Below the pieces are notes generated by a model that did no database searches, was not told where the DNA came from, and worked only from the letters and a program-made list of their open reading frames with translations. Made by a program: the position numbers and the translations under genes. DNA of 38,660 nucleotides, from assembly GCA_001579985.1 (NCBI GenBank), contig LRSR01002728.1, positions 1 to 38,660 of the forward strand, written 5' to 3'. This DNA comes from Hypsibius dujardini. Lineage: Eukaryota > Tardigrada > Eutardigrada > Parachela > Hypsibiidae. The stretch's first letter is position 1. The number at the start of each line of letters is the position of its first letter. Positions 34,363 through 38,660 of this stretch are shown here, piece by piece.

Positions 34363-34434
34363 GGGGGTATAGCTCAGTGGTAGAGCAGCCGACTGCAGAT
34401 CGGCAGGTCACCGGTTCAAGCCCGGTTGCCCCCT
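34363..34434 (+). tRNA. tRNA-Cys (GCA), copy 2
   Basis: Identical over all 72 nt to the gene at 33795, with the same TTTTT terminator. The copies are 568 bp apart in direct orientation. The 3' flanks share only scattered similarity (for example AAAATATAT about 50 bp downstream), so the tRNA is much better conserved than its surroundings. Confidence 0.97.
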
Positions 34435-34569
34435 TTTTAGCAGGTGTGTTCTAGTTTCCTCAGTTTGTTGCCTGTTTAGTCTTGCAAAATATATTTCTTT
34501 CTGATTTTCATTCAGTTTTAAATACCGACGTGGTCATGTTGCTGAAGGGTTCAAATTCCATCCACTTAA

Positions 34570-34795
34570 GGTTTGTCTGTATGTCTGCCTGCCTGTCTCT
34601 CTGTCCGTCTGATTGTCTGCCTGTCAGTCTATCTGTTTGTCTGTCCGTCCATCTGTTTGTCTGTTGTCTGTCTGCCGGTTTGTCTGTATATATGTCGATT
34701 TGTATGTCTATTTGTCTGTCTGTCTGTTTGTCGATTTGTTTGTCTGTCTGTATGTCGATTTGTCTGTTTGTCATATTTGCCTAACTCTTGTCAGC
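34570..34795. repeat. Interrupted CTGT tract downstream of tRNA-Cys copy 2
   Basis: CTGTCTGTCTGTTTGTCGAT-type tetramers in the same orientation as the tract at 34060. Confidence 0.85.
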
Positions 34796-35031
34796 CTGTC
34801 TGTGATTCTTGCACGCGAGCCCTGCCCGACTTGGTCACTGATCTCCGTTAACAAACTCAGACAAGCAGTTCACACGAGCGCATTCTTCTAGCGGCGCGGC
34901 AGATGTGGGAGACCCAAAAAGCGCCCGGAGGAAAACAGAAGTACAAAAATCCTATAAAAACCTAACATAAACAGAAAATAAAAAATACCAGTAACAAAAG
35001 GATCTATAAAAAAAGTCCACCAAAACCAAAA

Positions 35032-36599
35032 TCACAACTCTATGAGCAAAGGTTTGCCGACATGGCCGTCGTCGTCGTCGTCGGTGGCGGAAGAAGAATT
35101 TCCGCCGTCGAGGTAGAGCGCAAACGGATAGACCCGTTTCGTCCACCACGCCCAGTACTTCCACTTGGCAACAATCAACAACACCACAGGACAGGTCGTA
35201 CTCAGGACGACGACAAACAGCTTCGCCAAGACAATCAGCAAATGCAGACACAATAGAAGCACTCCGACGGCGTGGCCGTAATCGGGATCGTCCATCCCGC
35301 GGAGTTCCCGGACGACGCGGATGCTGATGGCCAGGCTGACCGCACTCACGCCCAACAGCGTCAACGACATCACACCCGGCACGATCAGCATCCAAAGCAG
35401 GCTCACTCTCGACGCGTGGTTCGCACCGGACCAGGGAATGTACAGTTGCGGGCTGCCTTGGACGTAGGACTTTTCGGCGCGCTGCGCGGCGTCCCGGACT
35501 TTGAGCAGGAGGTTCCGGCAGTAGACGGCGACGGCTAGACCGAGCAGGCCGCCAAACAGTTCCGGAAGCCACATGTCAAAGACGGTGAGCTCATTGCCGG
35601 GCCATGCAGCGGGGAATGTGTTGGCCAGGACCAGACCGGAAGCTGGAGAGAAGAAAGAACTTTATCATAAGCAACAGCGGTTGATTGATGGATCGATTGA
35701 TGGGTTGATTGATGGGTTGATTGATGGGTTGATTGATGGATTGATTGATGGGTTGATTGATGGATTGATTGATGGGTTGATTGATGGGTTGATTGATGGG
35801 TTAATTGATGGATTGATTGATGGGTTGATTGATGGATTGATTGATGGATTGATTGATGGGTTGATTGATGGATTGATTGATGGGTTGATTGATGGATTGA
35901 TTGATAGGTTGGTTGATGAATTGATCGTTCATTTGATATTTTCATTTATTTCCAACAGGAAAAAGACGCTTTTCAGCGAATCAATAAGAAATACTTGAAT
36001 GAAGAACCACAACGCCTAATAATTTCGTAGTTTTAAGCAATTTAACAATACAAATGTAGAGTAAATTATAATTTAGTCGCGTTTGCAACCGGAAAATAGT
36101 TAAAAAAGCCATTAAAATCAACTCCATCAAGCAATCAACGACCCGCTCTCCTTCTAAAACAAACTAAACCACAAGCGCAACTCACCGAGACACGTGACAG
36201 GGAGAGCACTATAGATTTGACAATTGAAACGCGATTCCAGAAGATAGTTATAAAAAGCTATTAAAATCACCACATGTTGAATCAAGGAAAATGAGATGCA
36301 ATCCGGTGGTCGATTGTTGATTGCTTTTCTTTACTAGTTTTCCAAAAGCAACTCAATCAAGCAATCAACGTATCGCTCGCCTTGTTAAACAAGCCAAACC
36401 ACAAGCGCAACTCACCAAGACACTGCGACAGGCAGAGCACTATGGATGTGACAAATAAAACGCGGTTCCAGAAGAAAAGCTGCGGGAATGACGCTCCGCT
36501 GACAAAAGTGTCCTGCAGAATGGGTTTTAGAGTATTTCCCGGATCGTGCCGTTGCATCAGGCCGTTATCGGGAGGATTTTCCGCCACATCCACGTCCAT
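35032..36599 (-). CDS. Predicted multi-pass membrane protein, unidentified
   Basis: Two exons (36599-36416 and 35642-35032) join in phase 1 to 264 residues. The N-terminal 38 residues are hydrophilic. Hydrophobic segments lie at about 41-68, 88-108, 142-168 and 186-219; the last could be two passes. Between segments 2 and 3 is a basic stretch with [18 protein letters not shown]. The C-terminus carries a Trp-rich WKYWAWW, a run of Asp (DDDDD) and ends KPLLIEL. The start at 36599 is the first ATG giving the acidic [10 protein letters not shown]; an upstream in-frame ATG at 36704 would add hydrophobic residues. I do not recognise the family; a TMEM192-like topology is possible but unsupported by motifs. 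The single intron contains a 12-bp array and a partial duplicate of exon 1. Confidence 0.7.
35681..35925. repeat. 12-bp repeat array in the membrane-protein intron
   Basis: TTGATTGATGGG and TTGATTGATGGA alternate for about 20 units. Because the unit is 12 bp, frames on both strands stay open through the array; these are not genes. Confidence 0.97.
36121..36257 (-). pseudogene. Partial tandem copy of exon 1 of the membrane-protein gene
   Basis: The plus-strand sequence from 36121 aligns with that from 36351, including the 3' half of exon 1 and its GTGAGT donor. The copy would encode [19 protein letters not shown] against [19 protein letters not shown] in the parent. A TAG acceptor at 36258-36260 could define a 72-nt exon (36257-36186), open in phase 1 but then read in another frame. 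A decayed duplicate is more likely than a used exon. Confidence 0.6.
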
Positions 36600-38143
36600 A
36601 TTTGCCGTGGTGTGGGAGATAATTTTTAAGGCAATTCGGGAGATATGAAAATTCACACCGGAACAGGGGAAACGGAGCAGCGGAAATTTGAGAAGAGGAC
36701 GCAAGGAATTTGAGAAGAGGACGCAAGGAATTTGATAAGATTAAAATTTTCTCTGGCTTCACCCAAACATTCATTTATTATCTGGCATTTTCCACAGCTG
36801 AACAAGAATTCTCAACAGACTGCTGCGGAGCAAGTCCTACTAGATGCATTTAATCACTACAGGGCAGCAAACACGTGCTCGACATAGCCGACCAAATGTC
36901 GTACCGTGAACTAGCCAATTTTGTCAATCAATCAATCAATCAATCGATTTATTACTGATTGCAAATTGGAGTTGCTGAAGAGCTCTCAGGTTTAAAGCCG
37001 CGCGTGCACTTTTGTGTCAACACTCGTGTTTTTATAAGCTTTGTTTAGCAGGTGCGACGAACAAGGGGTCAGAGACTGGTAGGAAAATCGTAAAACAACA
37101 GCGCATGTGATACGCTTTGACCTATTGTGTATTCCGTAGTTGTTGTCTGCAGAGTGCGGCTGCCATGTCTGCCTGTGTGGTCATCGTTTGCCTGTGTCGC
37201 TCTTCCTGCGCCGATTTCTGCGGAGATGAAACTGTCGAGAGGTCGGAAATGAACCGGCCTGGATTGAATTTAATTTTCCCATCCCGCGAAGCTGTGTGAA
37301 GCCATTTTATTTGATGACAGTCGGCATTAGGGACAGACACAGACACAGACATAGACACAGACAGACAGACAGACAGACAACGGGAACTGGTCCACAGCCA
37401 GGCAACGACTCGAGTGGTTAGCCTATGCTAAGTGAAGTGCATGCCAGCAAAGTATCGATTTGACATGTTCGGCCGGGAGGATTCAATCGATTAAGTTTGT
37501 CTTGTTGAGGAATTAGCCACGAATACAGACAAATATATATTGCGGGTTCTATTTCCGTATGCAGAATTGACTCACTGTGTGCCTCGCGATCTGTCTGACT
37601 GTGATTATTTCGGGATAAGGACGTCAACAGTACGCGAATGCGAGGGAGAAGGATGAGCTGAAATCCGATTATATGCCCCGGAGAAATTTGTGCCGGCCGG
37701 CGTATTGATCCACAGCACAACAGGACTATAACATTTACATCTTGTAAAACTTGATATGTGGTTCAGCTGGCGGCGAAGATAACAGTGAATTATGGCAGAC
37801 TTCACAGTCACTTAGTCGGCAAACTTGCCGACTCAATCATGGATACAGAGAAAGGCACAAATTACGGCCAAAGACCGAGACACAAACACGGACACAGACA
37901 CAGACACAGACACAGACACAGACACAGACACAGACACAGACACAGACACAGACCGAGACACAAACACAGACACGGACACAGACACAGACACAGACACAGA
38001 CACAGACAGACACAGACACAGACACAATTCCCGGGTCAAAAACAGGCCGCAATTTACTATCACAATTCCTCTTCAATATTACGTTTGCAATCATGAAATC
38101 TCAGCTTCACAGAAATGGATCGATTTGCTAGCAAGGTCTGATT
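36600..38143. other. Spacer between the membrane-protein gene and the protease homolog
   Basis: A short GGAATTTGAGAAGAGGACGC repeat (36690-36735), a TCAA tract near 36930, a CAGA tract (37335-37380) and a GACACA array (37880-38030). A 60-codon plus-strand frame at 37117-37299 is cysteine-rich, but no supporting signal was found. No gene is called. Confidence 0.55.
37880..38030. repeat. GACACA hexanucleotide array
   Basis: About 24 units of GACACA with CGG and AAC variants on the plus strand, just downstream of the protease-homolog gene. Confidence 0.97.
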
Positions 38144-38518
38144 TCATGGATTGGCAGACGCAAACGGCTGTAATGGATGCCAATTGTCTGACAGCGTCCT
38201 TGTCCGCACATCAGCTACGTCGAGTGACCGCATTTGTGATGCAGATGCTCCGTTTCCGTTTGACGTGGCAAGTGTGTCTGTCGTGCTGACATGGTCAGCT
38301 CTAATTAACGCCTTATTCGCGACTCTTTTAACATTTGACGACGGCTGGCTCGGAGCGCGGACTTGAATCTTAATCCAGTTGAAAAACATTCCCACATCGG
38401 TCATTAGGAGAGGTGAGGACGATTCGAAGGAACAAGCATCCACACCGAGCGTAATTAACCCCCGTAGATACCACCGTTCGTCATTGTCCAGGCAAACTAT
38501 AGGAGCGCCACCATCACT
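38144..38518 (-). CDS. Serine-protease homolog, C-terminal exon (partial)
   Basis: This is the last exon of a chymotrypsin-fold (S1) protein; earlier exons lie beyond the window. The exon begins at a TTTCAG acceptor with SDGGAPIVCL, continues through RWYLRGLITLGVDACSFES and MTDVGMFFNWIKIQV, then has about 75 extra residues that are Ser/Thr/Ala-rich. In active S1 proteases the first motif is GDSGGP. Here the catalytic Ser position is Gly, so the protein should be inactive, like arthropod clip-domain serine-protease homologs that act as cofactors in immune cascades. The fold assignment is firm; the immune role is inference. A signal peptide cannot be seen in this window. Confidence 0.8.
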   Translation of the reverse strand, partial: SDGGAPIVCLDNDERWYLRGLITLGVDACSFESSSPLLMTDVGMFFNWIKIQVRAPSQPSSNVKRVANKALIRADHVSTTDTLATSNGNGASASQMRSLDVADVRTRTLSDNWHPLQPFASANP

Positions 38519-38582
38519 CTGAAACGCACCGAAAAGCCAAAAACTCACGTGCATGAATGAACGAGCGCAGAGCGAGGCACAG

Positions 38583-38660
38583 ACAGATACACCTCGGTAG
38601 ACAGGCAAACAGACAGGCAGACACACAGACACACAGACAGACAGACAGACACACAGACAC
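38583..38660. repeat. CAGA/CACA array at window edge
   Basis: CAGACAGGCAGACACACAGA, running off the window in the intron upstream of the protease-homolog exon. Confidence 0.9.

Larger units (their letters stand above)
33486..35031. other. tRNA-bearing interval between PSMD6 and the membrane-protein gene
   Basis: It holds two identical tRNA-Cys genes, with CTGT-family tracts at 34060-34320 and 34570-34795. Sequence at 34830-35031 is the probable 3'UTR of the minus-strand membrane-protein gene. No additional protein gene is supported. Confidence 0.6.

Noticed and set aside
35535-35998. Open frames on both strands with Ile-Asp-Gly-Leu or His-Gln-Ser repeats
   Set aside because: They come from a 12-bp intronic repeat with no stop in most frames. 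The real coding exons of the membrane-protein gene flank it.
37117-37299. Cysteine-rich 60-codon frame that might be a secreted peptide
   Set aside because: No clear signal peptide cleavage context, splice or poly(A) support; length is within chance expectation.

Overview
The window is nuclear DNA from an intron-rich animal. Ten protein genes with consensus GT-AG introns and two intact tRNA genes can be read from the sequence. The proteins are metazoan in type: kinesin-1 heavy chain, the snRNA-activating complex subunit SNAPC1, an RNF14-type ligase and a secreted serine-protease homolog. Compact genes and the protease homolog suggest an invertebrate, possibly an ecdysozoan such as a tardigrade. 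That placement is a guess, because no taxon-specific marker was identified.

Layout: 1-1155 holds a small inverted-repeat element and a 63-bp tandem array. ECHS1 (minus, 1156-3574) encodes mitochondrial enoyl-CoA hydratase. KIF5/Khc (minus, 4673-11418, 17 exons) encodes kinesin-1 heavy chain. A 1.5-kb divergent spacer with a duplicated element separates it from TRAPPC2/sedlin (plus, 12930-13995). SNAPC1 (minus, 14673-16827) converges on TRAPPC2. A 4.4-kb gene-poor stretch (16828-21224) carries TA-flanked miniature transposons, the second copy of the duplicated element and one orphan candidate exon. RNF14 (plus, 21225-25969) converges on STARD7 (minus, 27190-30018) across a 31-bp minisatellite. 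PSMD6/Rpn7 (plus, 30861-33485) is divergent from STARD7. Two identical tRNA-Cys(GCA) genes follow (33795 and 34363). An unidentified multi-pass membrane protein (minus, 35032-36599) comes next. The 3' exon of a catalytically dead serine-protease homolog (minus, 38144-38518) runs into the window edge.

The genes are unrelated housekeeping functions (beta-oxidation, transport, ER-Golgi trafficking, snRNA transcription, ubiquitin ligation and proteolysis, lipid transfer). There is no sign of an operon or pathway cluster. Exon boundaries given here were read by eye from splice consensus and reading-frame continuity. In the nine complete protein-gene models every junction keeps frame.

The most striking non-coding feature is that many introns are filled by one of two tetranucleotide families, CTGT/ACAG or TTGA/TCAA, often expanded into intron-specific minisatellites. 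In KIF5 and RNF14 these arrays lie in opposite orientations in different introns, so the pre-mRNA could fold across specific exons. Other notable points are eight p53-half-site-like palindromes spaced 63 bp apart, a 64-bp identical core within a diverged 0.53-kb duplicated element, and a partial exon duplication in the membrane-protein gene. I found no convincing evidence of a wholly new gene system.
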